Assembly (NCBI GenBank): GCA_031551275.1
Contig: JAVBNX010000001.1
Coordinates: forward strand, 62,001-126,000
From: JAVBMJ01 sp031551275
Lineage (GTDB): Bacteria; Bacteroidota; Bacteroidia; Bacteroidales; Rikenellaceae
DNA: 64,000 nt
Direction of reading: 5' to 3'
A program made the position numbers and the translations under genes. Below the pieces are notes generated by a model. It did no database searches, was not told where the DNA came from, and saw only the letters and a program-made list of their open reading frames with translations. Below, one piece after another: positions 43,862 to 52,649 of this stretch. Position 1 is the first letter of the stretch, and each line of letters starts with the position of its first letter.

Positions 43862-45874
43862 TTACTTCGGCTCAGTAACGGCGAACGGTTGGTAGGGGCT
43901 GAGGTTGAAGGTAAAATTGCCGCTCGAGTCGTTGCTTGTCTCCCCGGCCACCTCCGCCCTTAGCGTGTAGGCCGCATCGGGATCGTAGCGGTCCACCTTC
44001 AGGTCGTAGAAATAGGTTTTGGGCAGGCTGGTAGCCCGGGTATCGTCGGCCAGGCCGGGATGGGGGTCGGAAGATATAACTCTCCCGTTTTCAAGCAGCT
44101 CCACCTTGCGTATCTTCATAAAGGAATTACCCGAGAGATGGAAGAAACCCGCTTTGACGCGCCCTTCGGCATAGACCTTTTTGGTCACGTCCCACTCCAG
44201 GGGGCGGAACTCCGCGGCCAGATCCGCAGGGCTCCAGTTTCCGGCGATGTAGCCTCCCGGGCGGTAATGGTCAAACTTCATCGCCTCCAGGCGCGGGTAG
44301 TGGGCGTCGAGGCGGGTAAGGAAATCGTCGTAGTCGCGGCGGGGCTTCCCCGTCCAGGCGATCTCGGAGAGGGCCAGAAGGCGCGGGAAGATCTGTACGT
44401 TCATATCCTTGGTGTTGACCGCGATGTGCGTCCACATGTTGGCCTGGATGCCGAAAACGTACCGGTCCTGCTCGGGAGTCAGCCCCTCGGAGGGGTCGTA
44501 GGCGTAGACGGCCTGAAGGGTGTTGACCTCGCCCGCCAAATCGCTCATCGTGCCGTCGTTGCGGTCGGCCTGCGAGATATCCAGGTAGAGGCATCCGCTG
44601 GGCACGGCCACGGTATGGAAGCCTCCCTCCACAGCGTATTGCAAGTCCCTGAGCCACGACATGGCGACCACGCTCCTATCGAGGGTTTCGGCCCCCTTGA
44701 GGATGTCGCTCCAGCCCATCGGCTTTTTGCCCTTGGAGATGATGATCGCCGCCACGCGGTTGACGAAATAGCTTTGCAGGTCGCCGAATCCCTTGTATCC
44801 GTGTTGCTTCATAAAGGCCTGGATGTGGGGTTCGTCCTCCCAGATGTGGTGCTTGACCTCGTCGCCCCCGAAATGGATGTACTCGCCCGGGAAAAGGGCG
44901 GCGACCTCGGTAAATACGTCGTCGAGGAAGGTGTAGACCGCCTCTTTGGTCGGGTCCAGGGCGTTGGGGATGAATTGCGTGCCCCAGTAGGACCACGAGG
45001 TAAGGAAAGGCATCACGTAGTTCGGGGTAAGGCTTTTGTTCACACCCAACTCCGGGTGCAGGAGCAAAACGGGCCAGCAATGGCCCGGGACGTCGATTTC
45101 GGGGACGATCGTGATGTGGCGCTCGGCGGCGTAGGCCACCAGCTCGCGGATCTGGTCCTGGGTGTAGAAACCGCTCCGCTCGGCCGGTTGGTTGTGGTGG
45201 GCGGGGAATTCGGTGGCGATCTTCGAGGTCAGCTCGGGGTACTTTTTGATCTCTATGCGCCAGCCCTGGTCGTCGGTCAAATGGAAATGGAAGGTGTTGA
45301 GTTTATAGAGGGCCATCGCGTCGAGGTATTTTTTCACGATGTCCACATCATAGAAGGTGCGGCTCACGTCGAGCATAAAGCCCCTCCATTTGTAGCGGGG
45401 AGAGTCCCGGATCGAGACGGCGGGGACGCTCCATCGGGCGTGCGGATCGGATCCCCCCTCCTCGATCTGCGGGGGGAGCAACTGGCGCAGGCTCTGAAAG
45501 CCATAGAACAGGCCTGCCGGGCCGGACGCGGCGATGTTAATACGCTTGGGGGTAACCTCCAGGGTGTAGGATTCCGCGGCGGACCCGGGGAGCGTCGTGA
45601 AACGGATCCCCGTACCCCGCTTGCCGGATCCGGCGACCTCCACGGGAAGGGGGTAGCCCGTGGCCTGCCGCAGAAAGGCGGCGGCCTGTTGCGCAACCAC
45701 TTCCGAGGCCGCGTCGCACCAAACGGCCGTGCCCGGGGTAAGGGCGAATTCCCCCCTGCCTGCCTGCAAAGTTTCGGGGCGGGGGATAATATCGTACCTG
45801 TCGGTTGCGTTGGTATTGCAACCCCACAGGATAAGGCACATAAGCGCCGTCGGGATCAAACGGGTCCTGTTCAT
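43862..45874 (-). CDS. Beta-N-acetylhexosaminidase (GH20) lipoprotein
   Basis: A 670-residue exo-enzyme that removes terminal beta-GlcNAc or beta-GalNAc with substrate-assisted retention. It has a lipoprotein signal (Cys19 in ILWGCN), a GH20b-type N-terminal alpha/beta domain (YDIIPRPETLQAGRGEF...), and a barrel starting YKWRGFMLDVSRTF. The strand VPEIDVPGHC and the catalytic pair are present in YIHFGGDEV (D338 polarising, E339 acid/base). The C-terminal beta domain is fused, giving the full family length. The ATG at 45874 starts the signal peptide; an upstream ATG would add 21 residues without sense. It is divergent from the sigma-factor gene and probably a satellite of PUL2. Confidence 0.93.
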   Translation of the reverse strand: MNRTRLIPTALMCLILWGCNTNATDRYDIIPRPETLQAGRGEFALTPGTAVWCDAASEVVAQQAAAFLRQATGYPLPVEVAGSGKRGTGIRFTTLPGSAAESYTLEVTPKRINIAASGPAGLFYGFQSLRQLLPPQIEEGGSDPHARWSVPAVSIRDSPRYKWRGFMLDVSRTFYDVDIVKKYLDAMALYKLNTFHFHLTDDQGWRIEIKKYPELTSKIATEFPAHHNQPAERSGFYTQDQIRELVAYAAERHITIVPEIDVPGHCWPVLLLHPELGVNKSLTPNYVMPFLTSWSYWGTQFIPNALDPTKEAVYTFLDDVFTEVAALFPGEYIHFGGDEVKHHIWEDEPHIQAFMKQHGYKGFGDLQSYFVNRVAAIIISKGKKPMGWSDILKGAETLDRSVVAMSWLRDLQYAVEGGFHTVAVPSGCLYLDISQADRNDGTMSDLAGEVNTLQAVYAYDPSEGLTPEQDRYVFGIQANMWTHIAVNTKDMNVQIFPRLLALSEIAWTGKPRRDYDDFLTRLDAHYPRLEAMKFDHYRPGGYIAGNWSPADLAAEFRPLEWDVTKKVYAEGRVKAGFFHLSGNSFMKIRKVELLENGRVISSDPHPGLADDTRATSLPKTYFYDLKVDRYDPDAAYTLRAEVAGETSNDSSGNFTFNLSPYQPFAVTEPK

Positions 45875-46010
45875 TTCAAAAGAGATTTCGGGTATGGGTT
45901 TCCGATGGATAGAACAACGCAAAAACCGTTTCCCCAACCCTTGAAAACAAAAAATCGCACATAGCGAAAAAGATAGGCGAAAAGCGATTGAAAGACGAAG
46001 AAATTATTCA

Positions 46011-46018
46011 TACATTTG
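46011..46018 (+). promoter_or_regulatory. -7 element TACATTTG with -33 TTG, sigma factor promoter
   Basis: TACATTTG matches TAnnTTTG, and TTG at 45988-45990 sits 20 bases upstream as a -33 element. The start of transcription would be near 46023. The leader then carries a small perfect hairpin, GGGGTT/AACCCC at 46028-46042, before the ATG at 46070. Confidence 0.6.
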
Positions 46019-46069
46019 TAATAACAGGGGGTTAAAAACCCCGACACTCCAAACAAAACGCTGAAATAC

Positions 46070-46690
46070 ATGGGATTGTACGACGATGACAAATACCTGC
46101 TCGATGCGCTTAAACGCAACGACCAGAGCGCGTTCGAGTATTTGTTCAAGACGTACTACCCGCGACTGTACGGATACGGCATACGCTTTATCGGGGAGGA
46201 CGACGTGACAAGGGACATCATCCAGGAGTGCTTTATCAAGATCTGGGAAAAAAGGCAACTGTTGAAAGCCATATCGCTCTCCTCGCTGTTGTTTACCATG
46301 GTTAGGAACGCCTGCCTGAACCACCTCAAGCACAAGGCGATCGTCGAGAAGCACCAGATCTCATACCTGGCCAACATCCGGGGCGAGGAGCGCCTTTACA
46401 ACCTCGATTTCCAGTTCGACGCGGATAAAAAACTCCTGTACGACGACCTGCAACAGCAGATACAGACCGTGATGGCCAACCTGCCCGAGCGTTCGCGCGA
46501 GGTATTCGCCATGAGCAGGTTCGAGGGGCTGAAAAACCGCGAGATCGCAGAGAAGCTGGGCATCTCCACCACGGCGGTCGAGAAGCATATATCCAGGGCC
46601 ATACGGCAGTTCTCGGACCACTTCCGGGCCATCTATCCGCCTGACGTTTATATTATGGTAATGGCCTGGGTCATCGTACTCTACCTGTAA
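46070..46690 (+). CDS. ECF sigma factor (RNA polymerase sigma-70 factor, PUL type)
   Basis: A 206-residue extracytoplasmic-function sigma factor. Region 2 (FEYLFKTYYPRLYGYGIRF, DIIQECFIKIWEKR) binds the -10 element and core enzyme. Region 4 (MANLPERSREVFAMSRFEGL, EIAEKLGISTTAVEKHISRA) recognises the -35 element. The C-terminus ends in a hydrophobic stretch (IMVMAWVIVLYL), as in many Bacteroidota ECF factors. Together with the FecR anti-sigma at 46806 and the STN-bearing SusC at 47863 it forms a trans-envelope signalling chain that should switch on PUL2 when the glycan is being imported. A terminator follows the gene, so it is mainly monocistronic. Confidence 0.94.
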   Translation: MGLYDDDKYLLDALKRNDQSAFEYLFKTYYPRLYGYGIRFIGEDDVTRDIIQECFIKIWEKRQLLKAISLSSLLFTMVRNACLNHLKHKAIVEKHQISYLANIRGEERLYNLDFQFDADKKLLYDDLQQQIQTVMANLPERSREVFAMSRFEGLKNREIAEKLGISTTAVEKHISRAIRQFSDHFRAIYPPDVYIMVMAWVIVLYL

Positions 46691-46714
46691 GGACAAAATC
46701 CTGACAATTGGAAT

Positions 46715-46747
46715 AGGAGACACAAAAATTGTGTTTCCTGTTTTTTT
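46715..46747 (+). terminator. Intrinsic terminator after the ECF sigma gene
   Basis: AGGAGACACAA (46715-46725) pairs with TTGTGTTTCCT (46729-46739; one G-U) over a 3-base loop and is followed by seven Ts (46741-46747). It ends 58 bases before the anti-sigma gene, so the latter needs its own promoter or read-through. Confidence 0.85.
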
Positions 46748-46805
46748 GTTGCGGCGGGGGGTTGGGTAAAGAAAAGCTGGCTTGTTTTAATAATAGAATA
46801 CAGAG

Positions 46806-47801
46806 ATGAAAATGGAGAATGAAAAGATCGCCCACCAGCTCGCCCTGAAATATTTCTCAGGCAAGGCGACGGGCGAAGAAGAAAAACAACTGTTCGAATA
46901 CGTCGGACACAACGCCGCACACCTCGACCAACTCAGGCGCTGGGCGCGCGATTGGGCCTCCTTGGGAGCGGAAGACCCCGCCACCGAGAAGGAGTGGCAA
47001 CGCCTGCAGGCCCGGATGAGGATGCGCAAAGACCATGAGCGCCGCTTCACACCCCAAAGAAGGGTGTTGAGAAGGGCCATGTCCGTCGCGGCCGTTACCC
47101 TGCTGGGGCTGCTGGGCTCTTTCGGGGTGTGGAAAGGCATCGAGGAGATAATGACCGGCGATTACTACACCGTGGAGGTGCCCCTGGGCGAGAAGAGTAG
47201 GGTCGTCCTCTCGGACGGCACCCTTGTATGGCTCAACGCGGGCTCGACGCTCAGATACCCGAGCCGTTTCGGAGCCTTCAACCGCAAGGTGGAGCTCGTC
47301 GGCGAGGGGTATTTCGAGGTTACCCGGAAGATGGGGGCCTCGTTCCGGGTCAAGACGCACGCCTACGACATACGGGTCACAGGCACGCGTTTCGACGTGT
47401 CGGCCTACCCCGACGACTCGTTCGTGACCACCACCCTGGCCGAAGGACGCGTCGAGCTGCTGCGCGGGCACAGGCGCATGGTCCTCTCGCCCGGGGAGTC
47501 GATGTATTTCGATAACTACTCGGGCAACTTTACCCGCACCAAGGTAGACGCCTCGCTGGCGTACAGCTGGACCGAGAACCGCATCGAGTTCGACAACATT
47601 ACCTTGAGGGAACTGGTGGCCAAACTCGCGCGCCAGTACAACGTGGACATCTACCTGCAATCCGAGTCAGTCAGGGAAAAGCGCTTCCATATCTCGCTGC
47701 GAAACGACGAGACCATCGGCGAGGTACTCGACGCGCTGAAAGACATCATCCCGATCAAGGTCGAGCGCAAAGGGGACGAAATCTACATCAGGAGCATCTG
47801 A
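46806..47801 (+). CDS. FecR-family anti-sigma factor
   Basis: A 331-residue inner-membrane regulator. The cytoplasmic N-terminus (about 1-88) holds the sigma factor, and one membrane helix follows (about 90-109, SVAAVTLLGLLGSFGVW). The periplasmic FecR domain starts with YYTVEVPLGEKSRVVLSDGT and VWLNAGSTLRYPSRF. A C-terminal secretin-like DUF4974 domain (IEFDNITLRELVAKLARQYN to IYIRSI) is the expected docking site for the STN domain of SusC. Signal-dependent processing or rearrangement would free the sigma factor. The upstream 115 bases hold a terminator but no TAnnTTTG, so an ECF-type promoter is likely. Confidence 0.94.
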   Translation: MKMENEKIAHQLALKYFSGKATGEEEKQLFEYVGHNAAHLDQLRRWARDWASLGAEDPATEKEWQRLQARMRMRKDHERRFTPQRRVLRRAMSVAAVTLLGLLGSFGVWKGIEEIMTGDYYTVEVPLGEKSRVVLSDGTLVWLNAGSTLRYPSRFGAFNRKVELVGEGYFEVTRKMGASFRVKTHAYDIRVTGTRFDVSAYPDDSFVTTTLAEGRVELLRGHRRMVLSPGESMYFDNYSGNFTRTKVDASLAYSWTENRIEFDNITLRELVAKLARQYNVDIYLQSESVREKRFHISLRNDETIGEVLDALKDIIPIKVERKGDEIYIRSI

Positions 47802-47862
47802 AAACTACCAACATAATTCAAGCCAACCTAACAAATCAAGTCTAACCTTTAGCCCATTCATC

Positions 47863-50800
47863 ATGAATGTAAAACGACTCATGTTGCGGCTGTTGCTCAT
47901 TGCGGCAGCCAGTTGGGGGACCGTCCTGGGTGTGAATGCCCAAACGGTGACCAAGTCCTTCAAGGACCAGCCCCTCAAATCGGTCCTCAAGGAAGTAGAG
48001 CTCCAGACGGGATTGTCTGTGATCTACAACTCCGACAACCTGTCCGAAAACCGGCTCGTTACGGCGGATTTCAACAAGACGCCGGTTGAGGACGTACTCG
48101 CACGCGTGCTCGACAACCGGTTCGATTTCTCGATCGTCAACAAGATGATCGTCATCTACGAACGCAAGGAGACCGCAACGGGACAAACGGCTGAAAAAGG
48201 CCGCGTGACCGGCACCGTAAAAGACAGCGAAGGTGTGCCGCTGGTCGGCGCGACCGTCGTGGTCAAAAGGACCGGGAAGGGTACCGCCACCGACGCAACC
48301 GGCAAATTCGTGCTCACGGGCGTCAACCCGGCCGACGAGTTGGAAGTGGTCTACCTCGGCTACGAACTCCAGGCCCAGACGGTCGGCAACCGCAGCGAAC
48401 TGAGCTTTACCCTGAGCGAGGACACCCAGCAGATTGAAGAGCTGGTGGTCGTGGGGTACGGCGTACAGAAAAGGAGCGACATTACCGGTTCGGTGGCCTC
48501 GGTCAAGGCATCCGAACTCGTATCGGCCCCCAGTTTCAGCGCATCGCAGGCCCTCCAGGGCCGCGTGGCGGGGGTTACGGTCCTCAACACAAGCGGCAGC
48601 CCGGGCGCAGTGCCCCTGATCCGCATCCGGGGCGCCAACTCGCTCCAGTACGGCAACAGCCCGCTGGTCATCATCGACGGTGTGCAGGGCGGCGACATCA
48701 ACACGGTCAACCCCAACCAGATCGAGTCGATCGAGGTATTGAAAGACGCGGCCGCGCTCTCCATCTACGGTTCCAAGGGGGCCAACGGGGTCATCCTGAT
48801 CTCCACCAAGGCGGGTAAGGGCGAACGGGCCCAGATCGCCTACAACGGCTTCGTGTCGGTGGACCAGGTCAGCAAAATTCTGCCCACGCTCGAGGCGTGG
48901 GAGTACGCCTCCCTGTTCGACGAGTTCCAGACCAGCCTGGGCAACCCTGCGCATTTCGGGCAGGACGCCATCTCCCAGATGGGCAAAGGGACCAACTGGC
49001 AGGATGAGATTTTCCGCACGGCCATCTCCCAGAACCACAGCCTGAGCATCGGCGGATCGAGGGATATCTTCTCCTACTACATCGCCGCGGGGGTCGTCTT
49101 AAAACAAGGGATTATCGACAACACGAGCAACGACCTGTACACCATCCGGGGTAATTTCAAGGCCAAGGCGACCAAGCGTCTGGATATAACCATGAACGTA
49201 TCGGCCAACTACAACCAGGCCGAGACCGGCGCCTCGACCATTGACGGCGCGTTGCAGTGGGCGCCCACCAAGCCGATCTATGAAGACGACGGAAGCTACT
49301 CGCAGCCCGAAAGCGGCGGCGTGGGACCGGTGCAGATCTACAACCCCGTGGGCTCGAACAAAGAGGCGGTCAACGAGTCCTACTCCGGATCGTTCTACGC
49401 CTCGCTCAAAGGCGACTACGACCTGTGGACGAACTACCTGAAAGTATCGAGCCAGTTGGTCTACACCTCGGGCGCCTACACCCGTGGCTATTTCGACAAC
49501 CAGGCCGTCAAAGCGGGCGTCCAGGCGAGCGAAATAGGCGGCAGCAAGAGGATCGACAACAACTACGGCCTGCAAAACACCAACATCCTGAGCTTCGACC
49601 ACACCTGGGACCGCCACCACGTCCAGGCCACGGCGGTCTACGAGATCAGCAAGGGCATGGGCCACCAACTGGGCGCCGACTCCAAGGGGATCCCCGTAGG
49701 CATGGGCTACTACGGCCTGGCGTTCGGTACGACCTTCTACCCTCCCTGGACCACATACAGCGCCTACGCAAGCCAGTCTGCCATGGGACGCGTGAACTAC
49801 GGCTACGACAACAAGTACCTCTTCTCGGCCTCCGTACGCCATGACGGGGCGAGCCAGTTGGCCGACGGCAACAAATACGACACCTTCTGGGCCGTCTCGG
49901 GCGGCTGGAACCTGATGTCGGAGAAGTTCATGGAGGGCATCAAGCCCGTGCTTTCGGAGTTCAAACTGCGTGCGAGCTACGGTACGGTGGGCAACGCCGC
50001 CGTCCCGGCCTACTCCTCGCTGCAACTCTTCTCGGCAGGTTTGGACGCCAACAACGAGCCCGACATCAAGCTGACCCAGGCAGGCAACAAGGACCTGAAG
50101 TGGGAAAAGACCCGCGAGATCAACGTCGGTATCGATGCCAGCCTCTGGTCGGGAAAACTTACCGCGACGATCGAATACTACGACAAAAAGACGACCGACC
50201 TGATCATGTGGCAACAGGTTCCCGCCGTGGCCATCGTCAAGCAGGTGTTGCGCAACGTGGGCTCGGTATCCAACAAGGGATGGGAGTTCTCCATCGGCGG
50301 CACGCCCTACTCCAACCGCGACTTCTCGTGGACGGCCAACTACACGCTCAACCTGAACCGGAACAAGGTGCTGGCACTGGACGCCATCAACAAGAATATG
50401 CTGCTGGACACCACGCTCGACTATCCGGGCGTTACCGGCGCACACGGTCAGATCGTTGGGCAGCCCATGTCCACCTTCCGCGGCTTTATCTTCGCCGGCA
50501 CATGGAAGACCGAGGAGGCCTCCACGGCTGCCATGTACGGTTGTAAACCCGGCGACGCGAAGTACGTCGACGTGAACCGCGACGGCAAATACGGCGACGA
50601 CGACATCGTCATCCTGGGCAACGCGCAACCCAAAGGGGTGTACGGGCTGAACAACACCTTCCACTACAAGAGCCTCGATTTGAACATCTTCTTCCAGGGC
50701 GTGTGGGGCAACAAGATATACAACCTGAACCGCGTCAGAAGGGAGGCCTTCAACCAGGGCCCCTTCCCGACAAACCCCGTGATCCGCAACCACTGGACCC

Positions 50801-51111
50801 CCGCCAACCAAACCGAGCTGCCCTCCTTTACCGGACAGGAAAAGCTCAATTCGACCCGGTGGATGGAAAACGGATCCTATTTCCGCCTGAAAAACATCTC
50901 GCTGGGCTACCGCCTGCCCGAGAAATGGATGACCAAAATAGGTGTGACCTCCCTGAGGGTCTACGTGAGCGGAAACAACCTGTGGACCGCCACCAATTAC
51001 TCGGGCTACGATCCCGAAGCCTCCTCCGACAAGGACGCGATGGGCGGGGTCGACTACGGCGTCTACCCCTCGGTAAGGAGCTTTGTATTCGGCATTGACT
51101 TCAATTTCTAA
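47863..51111 (+). CDS. SusC-like TonB-dependent transducer with STN domain (PUL2)
   Basis: A 1082-residue outer-membrane receptor with four parts. These are a signal peptide; an STN domain (about 27-100, VTKSFKDQPLKSVLKEVELQ ... IVNKMIVIYER) that contacts FecR; a CarboxypepD_reg sandwich (GRVTGTVKDSEGVPLVGATV); and a plug with TonB-proximal EELVVVGYGVQKRSDITGSV, LKDAAALSIYGSKGANGVI and the barrel. It imports the PUL2 oligosaccharide and senses its passage. It pairs with the SusD 23 bases downstream. Unlike both PUL1 SusC proteins it has the signalling domain, so the two loci are controlled by different logic. Confidence 0.95.
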   Translation: MNVKRLMLRLLLIAAASWGTVLGVNAQTVTKSFKDQPLKSVLKEVELQTGLSVIYNSDNLSENRLVTADFNKTPVEDVLARVLDNRFDFSIVNKMIVIYERKETATGQTAEKGRVTGTVKDSEGVPLVGATVVVKRTGKGTATDATGKFVLTGVNPADELEVVYLGYELQAQTVGNRSELSFTLSEDTQQIEELVVVGYGVQKRSDITGSVASVKASELVSAPSFSASQALQGRVAGVTVLNTSGSPGAVPLIRIRGANSLQYGNSPLVIIDGVQGGDINTVNPNQIESIEVLKDAAALSIYGSKGANGVILISTKAGKGERAQIAYNGFVSVDQVSKILPTLEAWEYASLFDEFQTSLGNPAHFGQDAISQMGKGTNWQDEIFRTAISQNHSLSIGGSRDIFSYYIAAGVVLKQGIIDNTSNDLYTIRGNFKAKATKRLDITMNVSANYNQAETGASTIDGALQWAPTKPIYEDDGSYSQPESGGVGPVQIYNPVGSNKEAVNESYSGSFYASLKGDYDLWTNYLKVSSQLVYTSGAYTRGYFDNQAVKAGVQASEIGGSKRIDNNYGLQNTNILSFDHTWDRHHVQATAVYEISKGMGHQLGADSKGIPVGMGYYGLAFGTTFYPPWTTYSAYASQSAMGRVNYGYDNKYLFSASVRHDGASQLADGNKYDTFWAVSGGWNLMSEKFMEGIKPVLSEFKLRASYGTVGNAAVPAYSSLQLFSAGLDANNEPDIKLTQAGNKDLKWEKTREINVGIDASLWSGKLTATIEYYDKKTTDLIMWQQVPAVAIVKQVLRNVGSVSNKGWEFSIGGTPYSNRDFSWTANYTLNLNRNKVLALDAINKNMLLDTTLDYPGVTGAHGQIVGQPMSTFRGFIFAGTWKTEEASTAAMYGCKPGDAKYVDVNRDGKYGDDDIVILGNAQPKGVYGLNNTFHYKSLDLNIFFQGVWGNKIYNLNRVRREAFNQGPFPTNPVIRNHWTPANQTELPSFTGQEKLNSTRWMENGSYFRLKNISLGYRLPEKWMTKIGVTSLRVYVSGNNLWTATNYSGYDPEASSDKDAMGGVDYGVYPSVRSFVFGIDFNF

Positions 51112-51134
51112 CTCCAATCCAAAAAAACAAGACC

Positions 51135-52616
51135 ATGAAGCCTATAAAATCCATCTTAAGATCGTTGCCTATCGTGGCTTTCGCCCTGCTGGCCGCGCCC
51201 GGTTGCATCAGCCTGGATGAGGACCTGAGGGGGCAACCCACGGCCGATAAACTCTTTACGGACGCAGCCTCCTTCGACAAATACATCAAAGGCGCCTATC
51301 CCTACCTGGTCATCCTGTACGGTACCGACGTGCCTTTCGTGGCGGGCGCCGCTGCCGAAGACGTCAAGGTGCCCAACTGGGTTCCCCGCTGGAAAGGGTT
51401 CGAAACGGCCGATATCAACACCGTCTCCGTTCCCGACGAGTTGACCGAGATGCTCTGGGACAACCACTACCAATCCATCGGGGTGTGCAACTCCACGCTG
51501 GTAAGCACGGTTGAAGCGGGCATCGACCCGGAAGAGGTAAAGGCCGTGACAGGCGAAGCCAAGTTCATCAGGGCTTTGTGTTACTTCAACCTGACCCGCT
51601 GGTTCAAGCAGGTGCCCCTGATTACCGAAGACAACCAGACGGGGGCCGCCAGCGAGCCCGACGCTTCGGTGGAGGCGATCTACGCGCAGATCATCTCCGA
51701 TTTGAACGACGCCGAGGCCAAACTGCCCGCCACCAGGACGGACAAAACCAGGCCCGTATCCCTTGCCGCGACCGCGCTCCTGGCAAAAGTTTACCTGACC
51801 ATGGCCGGTTATCCGCTCAACCAGACCCAATATTTCGCCAGCGCGCGGGATAAAGCGTGGGCGGTAATCGATTCGAAAAAGTACGACCTCGAGCCGGAGT
51901 TCTTCGATTTGTGGCTCTACGACAACCGCATGACCAATTCGGAGTTCATATTCGCCTTCTACTCCAATTACGACACCGACCCGGCCGGGATGAAATCCTA
52001 CATCAACTGCGCGGTGCGTCCCAGCGAGCACGGCGAAAAAGGGTGGTGCGACTGGACCTCCGACAAGCGCTTCCTGGCCACCTACCCCCAGGGGGACGGC
52101 AGCCGCGTGAGGGGCACCTTCTACCTGACCCTGCTCGACGGCACGTCGTGGGAAGACACCAACGAGAAGCAACCCTTCGTGAGCAAATGGCGCGACGGGG
52201 GACCTCTCTCGGGCGGATACGCCGGACCTCCCTCCCAGGGCAACGCAAGCAGCATGTTCCCCTACATCCGTTTCGCAGATATCCTGCTCGTCTACGCCGA
52301 AGCGGCCAACAAGGCGGAAGGCAGCCCCTCGACTGAAGCCTACAAGGCCGTCAACCGGGTCAGGGGACGCGCCGGGCTGGGCAACCTGAGCGGACTCAAC
52401 CAGACCACCTTCCACCAGGCCGTGATCGACGAGAGGAACTGGGAACTCGTGCACGAGTGCAACCGTTGGGCCGACATCTGCCGCCTGCAACTGCTCCAGG
52501 AGGTCATGAACGAATACTATCCCGAGCGGGTAATCGACGACCACAACTACTGGATGCCCAAGCCCTACAACAGGCTGGATATCTGGACGGGAACCGTACA
52601 GAACGACGGCTATTGA
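51135..52616 (+). CDS. SusD/RagB-like outer-membrane lipoprotein (PUL2)
   Basis: A 493-residue SusD homologue, shorter than the PUL1 versions. It has a lipoprotein signal (Cys24 in AAPGCIS) followed by the family opening SLDEDLRGQPTADKLFTDAA. TPR-type helices follow, including KFIRALCYFNLTRWFKQVPL. The C-terminal signature is FADILLVYAEAANKAEG, VNRVRGRAGLGNL, VIDERNWELVHECNRWADIC. It binds the glycan on the cell surface over the SusC channel. The gene is 23 bases after susC and 33 before the SusE/F-like gene, and all three are presumably co-transcribed under the ECF sigma factor. Confidence 0.94.
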   Translation: MKPIKSILRSLPIVAFALLAAPGCISLDEDLRGQPTADKLFTDAASFDKYIKGAYPYLVILYGTDVPFVAGAAAEDVKVPNWVPRWKGFETADINTVSVPDELTEMLWDNHYQSIGVCNSTLVSTVEAGIDPEEVKAVTGEAKFIRALCYFNLTRWFKQVPLITEDNQTGAASEPDASVEAIYAQIISDLNDAEAKLPATRTDKTRPVSLAATALLAKVYLTMAGYPLNQTQYFASARDKAWAVIDSKKYDLEPEFFDLWLYDNRMTNSEFIFAFYSNYDTDPAGMKSYINCAVRPSEHGEKGWCDWTSDKRFLATYPQGDGSRVRGTFYLTLLDGTSWEDTNEKQPFVSKWRDGGPLSGGYAGPPSQGNASSMFPYIRFADILLVYAEAANKAEGSPSTEAYKAVNRVRGRAGLGNLSGLNQTTFHQAVIDERNWELVHECNRWADICRLQLLQEVMNEYYPERVIDDHNYWMPKPYNRLDIWTGTVQNDGY

Positions 52617-52649
52617 TCCTTCAGGTCAAACCATTAAACGGAAAACAGC

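Noticed and set aside
46028..46042. GGGGTT/AACCCC hairpin in the sigma factor leader as a riboswitch or attenuator
   Set aside because: It is only a 6-base stem with a 3-base loop and no T tract. It is noted with the promoter but not supported as a switch.
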